NCBI RefSeq assembly: GCF_000757725.1 | Contig: NZ_JJMU01000008.1 | Span: 1-64,000 of the forward strand | Direction of reading: 5' to 3' | Source: Sphingobacterium deserti | GTDB lineage: Bacteria; Bacteroidota; Bacteroidia; Sphingobacteriales; Sphingobacteriaceae | DNA length: 64,000 nucleotides | Part shown: positions 37,691-46,845 of the stretch, piece by piece | Layout of the letters: each line of letters opens with the position of its first letter | How positions within the stretch are numbered: position 1 is the stretch's first letter | Program-made: the position numbers and the translations under genes | The notes under the pieces: generated by a model | What the model saw: only the letters and a program-made list of their open reading frames with translations | Database searches by the model: none | What the model was told of the DNA's origin: nothing

Positions 37691-38164
37691 AAGGCAAAAT
37701 TAAAAAGTCAAAAAAAGGAAATGTAGGAATGGAAATTAAAAAGGCAAAATTAAAAAGTCAAAAAAAGGAAATGTAGAAATGAAAAATTAAAAAGGCAAAA
37801 TTAAAAAGTCAAAAAAAGGAAATGTAGAAATGGAAATTAAAAAGGCAAAATTAAAAAGTCGAAAAAAGGAAATGTAGAATTGGAAATTAAAAAGGCAAAA
37901 TTAAAAAGTCAGAAAAAGGAAATGTAGAAATGGAAATTAAAAAGGCAAAATTAAAAAGTCAAAAAAAGGAAATTTAGAAATGGAAATTAAAAAGGCAAAA
38001 TTAAAAAGTCAAAAAAGGAAATGTAGAAATGGAAATTAAAAAGGCAAAATTAAAAAGTCAAAAAAAGGAAATTTAGAAATGGAAATTAAAAAGGCAAAAT
38101 TAAAAAGTCAAAAAAAGGAAATGTAGAAATGAAAATTAAAAAGGCAAAATTAAAAAGTCAAAAA
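37691..38164. repeat. Tandem array, about 9.5 copies of a 50-base A-rich unit
   Basis: The unit begins AAGGCAAAATTAAAAAGTCA, continues through AAAAGGAAATGTAGAAATGG and ends AAATTAAA. Copies start at 37691, 37741, 37792, 37842, 37892, 37942, 37992, 38041, 38091 and 38141 (last partial), with period 49-51. Copies differ by a few substitutions (GTAG/TTAG, GTCG, GTCAG). A period that is not a multiple of three rules out a coding repeat. Each unit contains CAAAATTA, which on the minus strand reads TAATTTTG, an exact -7 element pointing toward carA. It occupies most of the 775-base gap between carA and ywbE. Confidence 0.95.
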
Positions 38165-38292
38165 GCAGAAAGGGAAAGCGAAAAGCATAAAATCAAAAGG
38201 CAAATTAATGTCGATGAACTCGCTACGCTTGGCTAAAAAATTAAAAACGGAGGGAGTTACAATTTGCAAAGCAAGAAATGAATGTATAGAAA

Positions 38293-38496
38293 TTAAAAAT
38301 CATCTTCTATTATCTCTTGCACCCTACCGATCTGCCCATCTTGGAGGCGCACTTTAATACCGCGGTGATGAAAGGGAGCAGATGTCAATAAGTCCTTCAC
38401 AATTCCTTCGGTCAACGTCCCTGTACGTTGATCCTTCTTTAATACAATATTAACCAGCATTCCGGGTTTAATATTTGCTCTTGTTTTTCCGTCCAT
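38293..38496 (-). CDS. YwbE-family small protein (67 aa)
   Basis: Matches the conserved YwbE family: GKTRANIKPGMLVNIVLKKD, TLTEGIVKDLLTSAPFHHRGIKVRL and a GRVQEI end. The family is short, basic and KOW-like in appearance, and its function is unknown; a nucleic-acid-binding role is plausible. Complete at 67 residues. It lies downstream of rseP, separated by a strong hairpin, and is followed by the repeat array. Confidence 0.9.
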   Translation of the reverse strand: MDGKTRANIKPGMLVNIVLKKDQRTGTLTEGIVKDLLTSAPFHHRGIKVRLQDGQIGRVQEIIEDDF

Positions 38497-38510
38497 CTCT
38501 TATTTATATT

Positions 38511-38556
38511 AACGGCTACTTCCGAGATCGCTCTTTCGATAGCAGAAGTAGCCGTT
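38511..38556. terminator. Strong hairpin between rseP and ywbE
   Basis: Perfect 12-base stem AACGGCTACTTC/GAAGTAGCCGTT with a 22-base loop. TTTATCC follows on the plus strand; on the minus strand, the direction of rseP, only AATATAAAT follows. It may therefore be a partial terminator or a processing/stability element between rseP and ywbE. Confidence 0.6.
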
Positions 38557-38568
38557 TTATCCACTACA

Positions 38569-39888
38569 TTACCATTTTATTATATCATTGCCCAATGTAA
38601 AAATCATCAATGCAATGAGTATAAAGAAGCCGACCATTTGCGCCTTTTCCAGAAAGTTATCGCTAAGGGGTTTACCTTGGATCATCTCCACGATTAAGAA
38701 GATGACATGTCCGCCATCCAGTGCGGGAATAGGCAGCAAGTTCATAAAAGCGAGGGCCATGGAAAGCATACCTACTAAACTCCAGAACTTGACCCAGTTC
38801 ACTTCTGTACCAAACATCTTGGCTATACCTACCGGCCCAGAAAGTGCTTTATCTGCACGGACATCTCCCTTAAATATTTTTCCAAAACCTTTTATATTGT
38901 CTGTCACTACAGACAAAGCTTTGTTAGCACCTATTGGAAGAGACTCGATAAAACCATACTTCTGCACGATGACAGGGAAATCTATCTCACCGAGATTCAC
39001 ACCGAGTGCCGCCGTAGAGTCCACATTTCCTTTCAAAACAACCTGCTCACCGCCACGGATTAAGGTGACATCAATCGCTTTCCCTACGTTATTTTTTAGC
39101 GCTGCGGTAAACTCATCGTAAAAACGTGTTGGCTGACCATTAACAGCGATAATGCTATCGCCCTTCATAACCTGCATGCGCTCTGCTTCAGACCCCTTAC
39201 TAACTTCTTGCACGCTATTTAAAGTATGCCGCGGGCTAACAAATTCATTTTTCTTGTGTTCGGCTACTGCATTCAGGATATCGGCAGGCACTTTCAGCTC
39301 CTGCTGCTTGCCTCCGCGTTCGATGGATAAAACGGCATCGCCCATAAGCACTTCCGAGCTCATCACATCGCCAAAAAACTTAACAGCCGGTTTGCCATTT
39401 ACGGCAAGGATCTTATCCCCCGCTTGAATCCCAATCTCTTTCCCGATGATGCCTGGGACAACGCCATACTGTAATTTTGAGTTGTCAATATCGTTTTCAC
39501 CATAATTAAAGGTCATCATCCAAAACACAACAATGCCGACGATTACATTTACTATGATCCCACCAAGCATAACAATAAGACGTTGCCAAGCCGGCTTCGA
39601 ACGAAACTCCCACGGTTGAGGATCTTGCTTAAGCTGTTCCGTATCCATAGATTCGTCAATCATTCCGGAGATCTTTACATAACCACCCAAGGGTAACCAA
39701 CCAATCCCATATTCGCAGTCTTTGTAGGTGAATTTAAACAGCTTTACACCCCACGCATCAAAGAAAAGATAGAATTTTTCAACTTTGATTCCAAAGGCTC
39801 GCGCAGCCAAAAAATGCCCCAATTCGTGTAATATAATCAAGATTGACAAGCCTAAAATTACTTGTCCGATCATTATTAAAGTTCCCAT
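38569..39888 (-). CDS. rseP: Site-2 intramembrane metalloprotease RseP
   Basis: 439 residues. Zinc site H21-E22-x-x-H25 in the first helix (ILHELGHFLAAR), then GYVKISGM, two PDZ domains (about 120-200 and 205-290), and the C-terminal membrane motif NLLPIPALDGGHV supplying the third zinc ligand. It cuts transmembrane anti-sigma factors or signal-peptide remnants in regulated intramembrane proteolysis. It lies downstream of dxr, with an A-rich repeat fragment in the 129-base gap. The start at 39888 (ATG) or five residues later cannot be separated by eye. Confidence 0.95.
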   Translation of the reverse strand: MGTLIMIGQVILGLSILIILHELGHFLAARAFGIKVEKFYLFFDAWGVKLFKFTYKDCEYGIGWLPLGGYVKISGMIDESMDTEQLKQDPQPWEFRSKPAWQRLIVMLGGIIVNVIVGIVVFWMMTFNYGENDIDNSKLQYGVVPGIIGKEIGIQAGDKILAVNGKPAVKFFGDVMSSEVLMGDAVLSIERGGKQQELKVPADILNAVAEHKKNEFVSPRHTLNSVQEVSKGSEAERMQVMKGDSIIAVNGQPTRFYDEFTAALKNNVGKAIDVTLIRGGEQVVLKGNVDSTAALGVNLGEIDFPVIVQKYGFIESLPIGANKALSVVTDNIKGFGKIFKGDVRADKALSGPVGIAKMFGTEVNWVKFWSLVGMLSMALAFMNLLPIPALDGGHVIFLIVEMIQGKPLSDNFLEKAQMVGFFILIALMIFTLGNDIIKW

Positions 39889-39890
39889 TG

Positions 39891-39947
39891 AAAAATTAAA
39901 AAGTAAAAAGTCAAAATTAAAAAGTTAAAAGTTAAAAGTCAAAAGTT
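39891..39947. repeat. A-rich AATTAAAAAGTCAAAA repeat fragments upstream of rseP
   Basis: Several short copies of the motif found in the 50-base array (AATTAAAAAGT, AAGTCAAAATTAAAAAG, AAAAGTTAAAAGT) sit directly before the rseP start. They include CAAAATTA, an exact -7 element on the minus strand. Same orientation relative to the downstream gene as at yajC. Confidence 0.75.
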
Positions 39948-40017
39948 ACTATCAAGAAGTCAAATTTGAAATTGACATCGTGTAACATTAAATTTTAACA
40001 GCTAACTCCGAAAAACA

Positions 40018-41187
40018 TTATTTTATCTGTATCTTATCTATTAAATCTCGTGCCACAATGCGCGATTGCTGATCGACTGCCAGCAGATCCTCCAGTGAAG
40101 GCTCGTCAATCTTTTTTTGCTGACATAATGTCGCTTCGATAAGATCACTCATGCCTATGAAAGAAATTTTATCCTCTAAAAATGCAGCGACGGCAATTTC
40201 ATTTGCAGCGTTAAGCACGCAAGCTCTATCCCCCCCATCGCGCAAGGCGTCATAAGCCAGCTGCAAATTACGGAATGTTTGCACATCTGGTTGTTCGAAA
40301 GTGAAAGTGGGATAATTTAAAAAATTAAAGCGCTCAAATTCGTTAGCTTCTCTCTGCGGATATGTTAATGCGTTTTGTATGGGCAATTTCATATCGGGAA
40401 GACCCATTTGCGCTTTCATGGATCCGTCTCTAAATTGTACGATGGAATGAATGATAGACTGCGGATGCACGATGACATCGATTTGCTCTACGGAAAGGTC
40501 GAAAAGCCATTTCGCCTCAATAACCTCAAGCCCCTTATTCATCAGCGAAGCAGAATCTATCGTAATTTTGGCTCCCATTACCCAATTAGGATGTTTTAAT
40601 GCCTGCTGCTTGGTTACACCTGTTAGAAAAGCACGATCTTTTCCTCGAAATGGGCCACCTGAGGCGGTAAGGTAAATTTTTTCGATCGCTTGTTGCTCTT
40701 CGCCAAGTAAGCATTGAAAAATTGCGGAGTGCTCGGAGTCTACGGGCAACATAGCTACATTATGCTGCTTGACCAGATCCATGATAAGCTGACCGGCTAC
40801 CACCAGCGTCTCCTTATTAGCTAGAGCAATGTCTTTGCCCTGCTTTATCGCAGCTACGGTAGGTCGTAAACCAGCGGATCCGACTATAGCATTCAGAACC
40901 AAATCGATTTCTGGACGTTGTACGACTTCTTGTAGTGCATCTTCACCACACAGCACGACGATATCCAAGTGACCTAAGGCATGTTTTACTTTTTGATATC
41001 CTTCCGCGTGCAAGATCAAAACTGCAGCAGGTCGAAATTCCAGTGCTTGTGCTATCAAAAGGTCAGCGTTGCTGCTAGCCGTAAGAACTGTAACCTCCAA
41101 CATTTCGGGAAATGCGCGCACCACGTCGAGGGCTTGCGTACCGATGCTACCCGTGGAACCTAGAATGGCGATGTTTTTTTTCTTCAA
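40018..41187 (-). CDS. dxr: 1-deoxy-D-xylulose 5-phosphate reductoisomerase
   Basis: MEP-pathway enzyme making methylerythritol phosphate for isoprenoids. NADPH loop GSTGSIGTQALDV, then LANKETLVVAG, the metal/substrate segment PVDSEHSAIFQCL, ASGGPFRG, and MGAKITIDSASLMNKGLEVIEA; C-terminal helical domain present. 389 residues. The start codon is TTG at 41187 (next codons AAG AAA AAA AAC); no ATG exists before the NADPH loop, so the TTG seems real. It begins 13 bases after the upstream membrane-protein gene, so the two form an operon. Confidence 0.97.
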   Translation of the reverse strand: MKKKNIAILGSTGSIGTQALDVVRAFPEMLEVTVLTASSNADLLIAQALEFRPAAVLILHAEGYQKVKHALGHLDIVVLCGEDALQEVVQRPEIDLVLNAIVGSAGLRPTVAAIKQGKDIALANKETLVVAGQLIMDLVKQHNVAMLPVDSEHSAIFQCLLGEEQQAIEKIYLTASGGPFRGKDRAFLTGVTKQQALKHPNWVMGAKITIDSASLMNKGLEVIEAKWLFDLSVEQIDVIVHPQSIIHSIVQFRDGSMKAQMGLPDMKLPIQNALTYPQREANEFERFNFLNYPTFTFEQPDVQTFRNLQLAYDALRDGGDRACVLNAANEIAVAAFLEDKISFIGMSDLIEATLCQQKKIDEPSLEDLLAVDQQSRIVARDLIDKIQIK

Positions 41188-41200
41188 CGTTTTGATTAAA

Positions 41201-41992
41201 TTAAATGATGTTCTTCAGCAGCTCTGGATCATCGCCGCCTTGGTAATCCTTCATCATATCATGATAGGCCACAGCCATTACTAAACTGACTGAAGGAATA
41301 ATTACAAATGTGTTGATAAAGCTAAACGCCTTGGCGATGATAAAGTAATCCAAATATTCGCAAGATGCCTGTAGCATATAAGCCATACCAATGACCATGA
41401 ACAAGAGCAGTAGGCTTATTGTGTTGCCCTTTGTCAGCGCTACACTAAGCCTGCAGGAGCGAAAAAGATGGAATTTTTTATCGACCATGAAATAGGGAAA
41501 GAACGTGATTCTAATCAGCACAAATAGCATAATGATGCCCGTAATAAATGGATTTATTTCCAAACTTAAGGTTTCCATATCCACATCTAAATACAAGAGC
41601 GGAAAAGTGATAATGGATGAAAGCAAATAGACCAACCCAACGAGGAACGAGTAAAGAATAAATCCCAACAAAAAATTGAAAAACTGCTTTGTCGATGGAA
41701 TATAATCTTTAAAATCAGCATGCTCTATGCCTCGAGCTAACAATAACGACCGTTTAATTAATACCAATTGTGTTCCAAAGAATAAGGTCAAGAAGATAAA
41801 ACACAGCAAGGCCTTAATCGCGTATGCGTTCGTATCAGACAATGTCATTGCCAAGTATGAAGAAAGGTTTGATGTTACAAACAACAAAAAGCATAATCCG
41901 GCTATGGAAAAATAATGATTTTTCAATAGCGCTAGCGCCCTTAATACAACATCGTTGGCCTTGAATGTGCTCTCCTTTAAATACTGTAGCAT
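41201..41992 (-). CDS. Polytopic membrane protein, unknown function (263 aa)
   Basis: About six hydrophobic segments (near 25-45, 58-80, 108-132, 148-168, 190-212, 220-245) with short polar loops. No catalytic motif, no signal peptide. I do not recognise a named family with confidence; it loosely resembles DUF975-like or glycerophosphoryl-diester-associated membrane proteins. It precedes dxr by 13 bases, so it is probably cotranscribed with dxr, although nothing links it to isoprenoid synthesis. Confidence 0.75.
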   Translation of the reverse strand: MLQYLKESTFKANDVVLRALALLKNHYFSIAGLCFLLFVTSNLSSYLAMTLSDTNAYAIKALLCFIFLTLFFGTQLVLIKRSLLLARGIEHADFKDYIPSTKQFFNFLLGFILYSFLVGLVYLLSSIITFPLLYLDVDMETLSLEINPFITGIIMLFVLIRITFFPYFMVDKKFHLFRSCRLSVALTKGNTISLLLLFMVIGMAYMLQASCEYLDYFIIAKAFSFINTFVIIPSVSLVMAVAYHDMMKDYQGGDDPELLKNII

Positions 41993-42054
41993 GCTTAAAT
42001 ATGATTATGCAAATATGAGATTATTTTTTTTTGACACACGAATATTCTGTGGCA

Positions 42055-44175
42055 CTAATTGAAATCTGCCGGCACCGGCTTCTCCAGAAGAAATTGATAG
42101 TAAAATCGTACACGTTCCTTAAAATCGTACGCGGATTTCGACCGTGCAAATCCATGCCGGCTACCGGGATAGATCATCAATTCAAAGGGAACGTTTCTAT
42201 CGGTAAGTGCATCAACCAACTGCGTTGTATTCTGCAAATGAACGTTGTCATCAATATCACCATGCATAATTCGTAATCGTCCTTTGTATTGATCCACATA
42301 GCTTAGCACCGATCCATTTTTATATCCTTCGGGATTATCTTGCGGGGTATCCATCCATCTTTCCGTGTAATGGCTATCATAAAGCTCCCAGCTGGTTACA
42401 GGTGCGCCCGCTACACCAAAATCGAAGTAGTCAGCACCTTTAGTAAGAGCCAAGCAGGTCATATAACCTCCATAACTATGCCCGGTAATCAACAGTTTAT
42501 TTTTGGCTACCCAAGGCTTGGCTTTCAGCCATTTTGCGATGCTGATGTAGTCTATCATTTCCCATTTACCCAAATTTCGGTGCATCAAGGCAACGCCCTG
42601 CTTTCCGAAATGCCCGGAAGCACGGTGATCGCAAGCAATCTGAATGATGCCCTCCTTTGCCCAATATTGATTGGATGTCCCTTTCCACGTATTGCGTACA
42701 CTCCCCGCATCTGGGCCCCCATAAATGCTCATCACGACTGGATAAGTCTTACGCTCATCGAAATCAATGGGATAGGTAATGATTACTGGAAGCTGAAATT
42801 TACCATCTTCGGAAGGGATAGTGAAATATTCCGTTTTGCCGATAGTATAGCGATCAAATTCCGCGGAGCGGCTATCGGCCAATTCTTTAATCAATTTCCC
42901 TTTGTTATCCAATAACGCGGCCTTTGTCGGGGTATTTACATTGGAATAGGTAGTTATGAAATATTTGCCATCAGGTGACACCGCAACATGATGCGTGAAA
43001 TCGCCGAATGTAAGTCTTTTACTATTGCGTCCGCTATAATCTACACGATACAAATCCACAGTCGCCGAATTCTCCTTACGGGCTGTGAAATACACAACTT
43101 TATTTTTTTCATCGACAAATTCAATCGAACTTACTTGCCAATCGCCTTGTGTGATGGGATTCAGCATCTTCCCATCCAATGTATATAAGTAATAATGCGC
43201 CCAACCGGTACGATCGGACTTTAGGATGTAATGCTTGTTGTCTGCCAGATAGGTGATGCGTTCATCATGATCTAAATTAATCCAACTTGGTTGCTTTTCA
43301 TCATATGTTTCCTTTTTCGTTCCGTCGACAGGATTTACAGCGTAAAATTTCAGGTTGTTTTGTTCGCGGTTCATCCATTGCACCATGATAGACTGGCTAT
43401 CAAAACTCCAATAAGGCTGGCCAAAATACTGATCGGTCTTTGAATCAAAATCCGCCCATGTTACATCCGCCCCGGCCACCTCTACAAAACCAATTTTTAC
43501 TTCGGGGTTCGGATCTCCAGCCTTCGGGTATCGTGTTTCCTCCAAATAGCCATGCTGTCCGGTCGAAACGTAGATTGGAAACATAGGAACTTTGCTATCA
43601 TCAAAGCGCATGAAAGCAATCTTTTTACTATCTGGAGACCACCAAAAGGCTTTATAATTTGTTGATCGCCCCAGGATTTCTTCGTAATAAACCCAAGATG
43701 ACCAGCCATTATAGATAACATCTGTCCCGTCGCTGGTATAGCGGATTTCCTTTCCAGATGCCAGCTCTAAGCTATACAGGTCGTTTTTTCTGGTAAAGGC
43801 CACATATTTTCCATCCGGCGATAGTGTCGGATTTTTCTCTTCCAGGTCAGGAGACTGCGTAAGTTGTTTAGCAGGCTGCTCCCCACGGCGAATAAATACA
43901 TCGTTATCTTTCACAAAAACATTAATGTCTGCCTTCACGGGAGGTGTGTAGGTTGCACGTTCGCCGCTTGCCACATTGACGCGGTAAAGCTTACCGTCAC
44001 TTGCGTCCCGCTCTATATAATGTTGATTGTCGGCCCAACCCATGTACTGATGGATAGGCTTGGTAATAGAGGCTTCCTGCCCCCACAACTGTTTAAAAGT
44101 CAAGTCTTTTTGCTGCGCAGGTAATTGCGTAACAAATAATGTACTCAGGAAAGCCCCTGCTATAAATTTATTCAT
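42055..44175 (-). CDS. S9-family (dipeptidyl-peptidase-IV-type) exported serine peptidase
   Basis: 706 residues with a signal peptide (AGAFLSTLFVTQLPAQ). The N-terminal eight-bladed beta propeller (DPPIV_N) spans about 90-430 and includes the substrate Glu region WVYYEEILGR. The C-terminal alpha/beta hydrolase has the nucleophile in TGHSYGGYMTCL (about S565), Asp in MHGDIDDNVHLQN and His in GSRHGF. It likely removes Xaa-Pro dipeptides from peptides in the periplasm. Complete triad and propeller argue for activity. Confidence 0.95.
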   Translation of the reverse strand: MNKFIAGAFLSTLFVTQLPAQQKDLTFKQLWGQEASITKPIHQYMGWADNQHYIERDASDGKLYRVNVASGERATYTPPVKADINVFVKDNDVFIRRGEQPAKQLTQSPDLEEKNPTLSPDGKYVAFTRKNDLYSLELASGKEIRYTSDGTDVIYNGWSSWVYYEEILGRSTNYKAFWWSPDSKKIAFMRFDDSKVPMFPIYVSTGQHGYLEETRYPKAGDPNPEVKIGFVEVAGADVTWADFDSKTDQYFGQPYWSFDSQSIMVQWMNREQNNLKFYAVNPVDGTKKETYDEKQPSWINLDHDERITYLADNKHYILKSDRTGWAHYYLYTLDGKMLNPITQGDWQVSSIEFVDEKNKVVYFTARKENSATVDLYRVDYSGRNSKRLTFGDFTHHVAVSPDGKYFITTYSNVNTPTKAALLDNKGKLIKELADSRSAEFDRYTIGKTEYFTIPSEDGKFQLPVIITYPIDFDERKTYPVVMSIYGGPDAGSVRNTWKGTSNQYWAKEGIIQIACDHRASGHFGKQGVALMHRNLGKWEMIDYISIAKWLKAKPWVAKNKLLITGHSYGGYMTCLALTKGADYFDFGVAGAPVTSWELYDSHYTERWMDTPQDNPEGYKNGSVLSYVDQYKGRLRIMHGDIDDNVHLQNTTQLVDALTDRNVPFELMIYPGSRHGFARSKSAYDFKERVRFYYQFLLEKPVPADFN

Positions 44176-44246
44176 CTTAGATTATTGATAAAGCTACGAA
44201 ATTAACAATAATAAAAATTCCGGACGGGGATGCCGTGTAACATATT

Positions 44247-44273
44247 TAAAAAAAAAGCCACTTTAAAGTGGCT
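44247..44273 (-). terminator. Terminator of the PUR-family gene
   Basis: Palindrome AGCCACTTTAAAGTGGCT (44256-44273); on the minus strand it runs into nine or more T. 25 bases beyond the stop at 44298. Confidence 0.88.
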
Positions 44274-44297
44274 ATGATATCGTCATTTACAGAATAC

Positions 44298-44633
44298 TTA
44301 GAAAGTGAAATTATCTTTTTTGGCGTATTCGTTGCTTTCGTATGCAGAATCATCCGGGTTGGCTTCGTATCGCTTTTCTACGACATCTTGGTTGGCTTTA
44401 ATGTAGTCGACAACTTCAGACAAACCTTCAGCAAATTTTTCAAAATCTTCCTTGTACAAGAAAATCTTATGCTTGATAAATTGACCATCTTCAAAACGTT
44501 TTTTGCTTTCTGTGATGGTCACGTAATAGTCGTTCGAACGAGTTGCTTTTACATCAAAAAAATAAGTTCGTTTTCCAGCTCTCACCTTTTTTGAAAATAC
44601 TTCTTCGCGCTCTTTGTTTTCAAAATCTCCCAT
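44298..44633 (-). CDS. PUR-alpha-like (DUF3276) nucleic-acid-binding protein
   Basis: 111 residues with the single PUR repeat: EVFSKKVRAGKRTYFFDVKA, SNDYYVTITESKKR and HKIFLYKEDFEKF. The acidic tail is common in this family. Bacterial PUR proteins bind single-stranded DNA or RNA; the cellular role in Bacteroidota is not established. Monocistronic, with a clean terminator. Confidence 0.93.
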   Translation of the reverse strand: MGDFENKEREEVFSKKVRAGKRTYFFDVKATRSNDYYVTITESKKRFEDGQFIKHKIFLYKEDFEKFAEGLSEVVDYIKANQDVVEKRYEANPDDSAYESNEYAKKDNFTF

Positions 44634-44873
44634 TAGTATTGTAAGTATTTAAGTTTTAATCCTTTTTCAGTTATAAATATATAATAATTTAATTCAATGC
44701 TCCAACTTTTTATAAAAAAAAATTAGATTTCCCCATTTTTTTTGTAGAAGGCATCGCTCATATGTTTTAGCGGCGATCTTACGCTAGGGAATTTTCACCG
44801 AAAAAATGCCGGGCTTTACCGAAAAAGTGTAATGTATTACCTATTTTGGCTTACTGATTTCTAAGTATTGCGC

Positions 44874-44881
44874 TACTTTTG
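44874..44881 (+). promoter_or_regulatory. -7 element of the LiaF-like/LytS/LytTR operon
   Basis: TACTTTTG, exact TAnnTTTG, 25 bases before the ATG at 44907. The nearest upstream TTG (44846-44848) is 25 bases away, rather far, so a regulated promoter is possible. Confidence 0.5.
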
Positions 44882-44906
44882 AATCATACAAATAACACAC
44901 ACAGTA

Positions 44907-45797
44907 ATGGAAAGAGAAAGAGATCATAAATTTACAACGCCCCCACCGATACCGCCACGGAACAACAAAAGCGCGAACATCGTCGGCGCGGTTATCGTTT
45001 TCTTGGGATTGGCCCTGTTATTAAAAAACCTAAGCTTAGGCATTTGGTTCCCTCGCTGGATATTCGGATGGGAAATGATCTTGATTATTATCGGTTTGGT
45101 GATTGGGGTTAATTCGCAATTCAAGAAGAAATCATCAATCATTTTGATCTGTATCGGTAGTTTATTTCTACTGAAGGATTTAATGGATCTATCTTTCGGA
45201 AGGGTGATAATCCCATTAGGAGCGATTATATTAGGTATCTATTTAATTATGCGAAACCGCAGCCATACGCCCCCCCCAATTCCACATGTACCTAACCCTC
45301 AGCCCGAGAAGGATGAGTTTGACTGGGACAAGCGGGTCGTGGAAGCAGATGGTGAAGCTAATAGCACGTTCCAATCGCCTTTCGACCGAGCGCAAACTGA
45401 AGCTGCCCCGAGGCAGACTTATGAGCAGAACCAAAGTCAGGGCTACAGCTACGAGGGTGAAAATTATATCAAGGTAGACTCTGTCTTTGGAAATGCGACG
45501 AAAATAATCTTTTCGAAAAATTTCTTGGGCGGAACGATGACCAACGTGTTTGGCAGCACGAAAATCAATCTGTTACAATCGGATATACAGCAACCTGTAG
45601 CCCTAGATATATTTCAACTCTTTGGTAGCACAAAAATTATCGTTCCTCCGCATTGGATCATCGCGACTACGGTGTCATCCATTCTAAGCGAGAATGACGA
45701 TAGACGGGTAATACTGACAAACATTTCCGATCAGAACAAGTGCCTGTACATTACAGGTACTTCTATCTTCGGGAACATCACCATAAAAAACAGCTAA
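44907..45797 (+). CDS. LiaF-like membrane protein (DUF5668 + LiaF C-terminal domain)
   Basis: 296 residues. A proline-rich cytoplasmic start (TTPPPIPPRNN) precedes about four short helices (about 25-115, ILIIIGLVIGVN and IPLGAIILGIYLIMR). A linker rich in Gln and Glu follows, then a C-terminal beta domain (about 190-296: VFGNATKIIFSKNFLGG, NVFGSTKINL, IFGNITIKN). This repeats the FG-type pattern of LiaF/cell-wall-active-antibiotic-response proteins. In Bacillus, LiaF restrains a sensor kinase of envelope stress. Here it precedes a LytS-like kinase by 10 bases and a LytTR regulator, so a similar restraint role is a reasonable inference. Confidence 0.85.
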   Translation: MERERDHKFTTPPPIPPRNNKSANIVGAVIVFLGLALLLKNLSLGIWFPRWIFGWEMILIIIGLVIGVNSQFKKKSSIILICIGSLFLLKDLMDLSFGRVIIPLGAIILGIYLIMRNRSHTPPPIPHVPNPQPEKDEFDWDKRVVEADGEANSTFQSPFDRAQTEAAPRQTYEQNQSQGYSYEGENYIKVDSVFGNATKIIFSKNFLGGTMTNVFGSTKINLLQSDIQQPVALDIFQLFGSTKIIVPPHWIIATTVSSILSENDDRRVILTNISDQNKCLYITGTSIFGNITIKNS

Positions 45798-45807
45798 GAA
45801 GGCGTAG

Positions 45808-46845
45808 ATGATCTTTAAATTAACATCCAAAAACCGCCTGATCCACGTGACGACGTGGACCATTTGCATTTTGTACTTTTTTGTTTCGTATTTTTTATTG
45901 TGGTGGGATTGCAGGCCGAAGCCCGTAACTCCCTATGAGCCTATTATCGGAGCGTTGTCTATTACTATTTGTTGCTATCTGATCTACAGCACACTGCAAT
46001 ATTACCTTCCTCGTAAGAATCAATACACCAAGATCATGCTCATCTGCGTCATCTTGACCGTGATGAGTGTGGGGCTTTCTATTTTTTTGCTGAATCAATT
46101 TTTTGATCATTTCTCGCTATTCCACTTTTACGAAGTCCTTCCCTATCGCTTTATTATCAACTTTCTTCTATTGTTATGCGTGATTATTATTAACATCTTT
46201 TGGAATATTCAAGAGGAGTACGAGGATAATAAAAAAAGAAAAGAGGAGTCGGAACGGATATTACGCGATGCGGAACTGTACAACTTAAGACAGCAATTAC
46301 AACCGCATTTTCTTTTTAACAGCTTAAATTCTATTATTGCGCTTATCGGAATCAAGCCCGATGAGGCACGCAACATGACCTTCCAATTATCTGATTTCCT
46401 ACGGGGTACGATGCGTAAGGATGATAAGCAATTAATCCCACTAGCCGACGAGATTGCGCATCTACGTTTGTATTTGGACATTGAAAAGGTGCGATTTGGG
46501 CACCGGCTCACCACAACCTTTCATCAGGAAGAGGATTCGAGTCGCGCAAAAGTGCCCTCTATGATCATCCAACCTTTATTGGAAAACGCCATTAAATTTG
46601 GATTGTACAACGTTATTGGCGATGTTCAAATTACGATAGACATCCGCATGGTCGATTACATGCTCCATATCAGCATTACAAACCCCTTCGATTCTGACCA
46701 ATTTGAAACAAAAAAAGGGACAGGTTTTGGGCTATCCAGTATCAAACGTCGTCTTTTCTTACTGTATAGCCGCACGGATTTATTGGAGACATCGATTAAA
46801 GATCATATATTTACGTCGACCTTAAAAATTCCACAATATGATTAA
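45808..46845 (+). CDS. LytS/YehU-type membrane sensor histidine kinase
   Basis: 345 residues. Four membrane helices (about 13-33, 45-63, 74-95, 116-134) form the input. The His_kinase domain has phospho-acceptor H167 in QLQPHFLFNSLNSI, followed by an ATP domain with the N box (PLLENAIKFGL) and glycine motif GTGFGLSSI. No large periplasmic domain, so the signal probably comes through the membrane or the LiaF-like partner. It overlaps the LytTR regulator gene by 8 bases. Confidence 0.94.
   Translation: MIFKLTSKNRLIHVTTWTICILYFFVSYFLLWWDCRPKPVTPYEPIIGALSITICCYLIYSTLQYYLPRKNQYTKIMLICVILTVMSVGLSIFLLNQFFDHFSLFHFYEVLPYRFIINFLLLLCVIIINIFWNIQEEYEDNKKRKEESERILRDAELYNLRQQLQPHFLFNSLNSIIALIGIKPDEARNMTFQLSDFLRGTMRKDDKQLIPLADEIAHLRLYLDIEKVRFGHRLTTTFHQEEDSSRAKVPSMIIQPLLENAIKFGLYNVIGDVQITIDIRMVDYMLHISITNPFDSDQFETKKGTGFGLSSIKRRLFLLYSRTDLLETSIKDHIFTSTLKIPQYD

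Noticed and set aside
37691-38164. Possible CRISPR array
   Set aside because: Units are directly abutting with near-identical sequence over the whole period and there are no unique spacers or cas genes.
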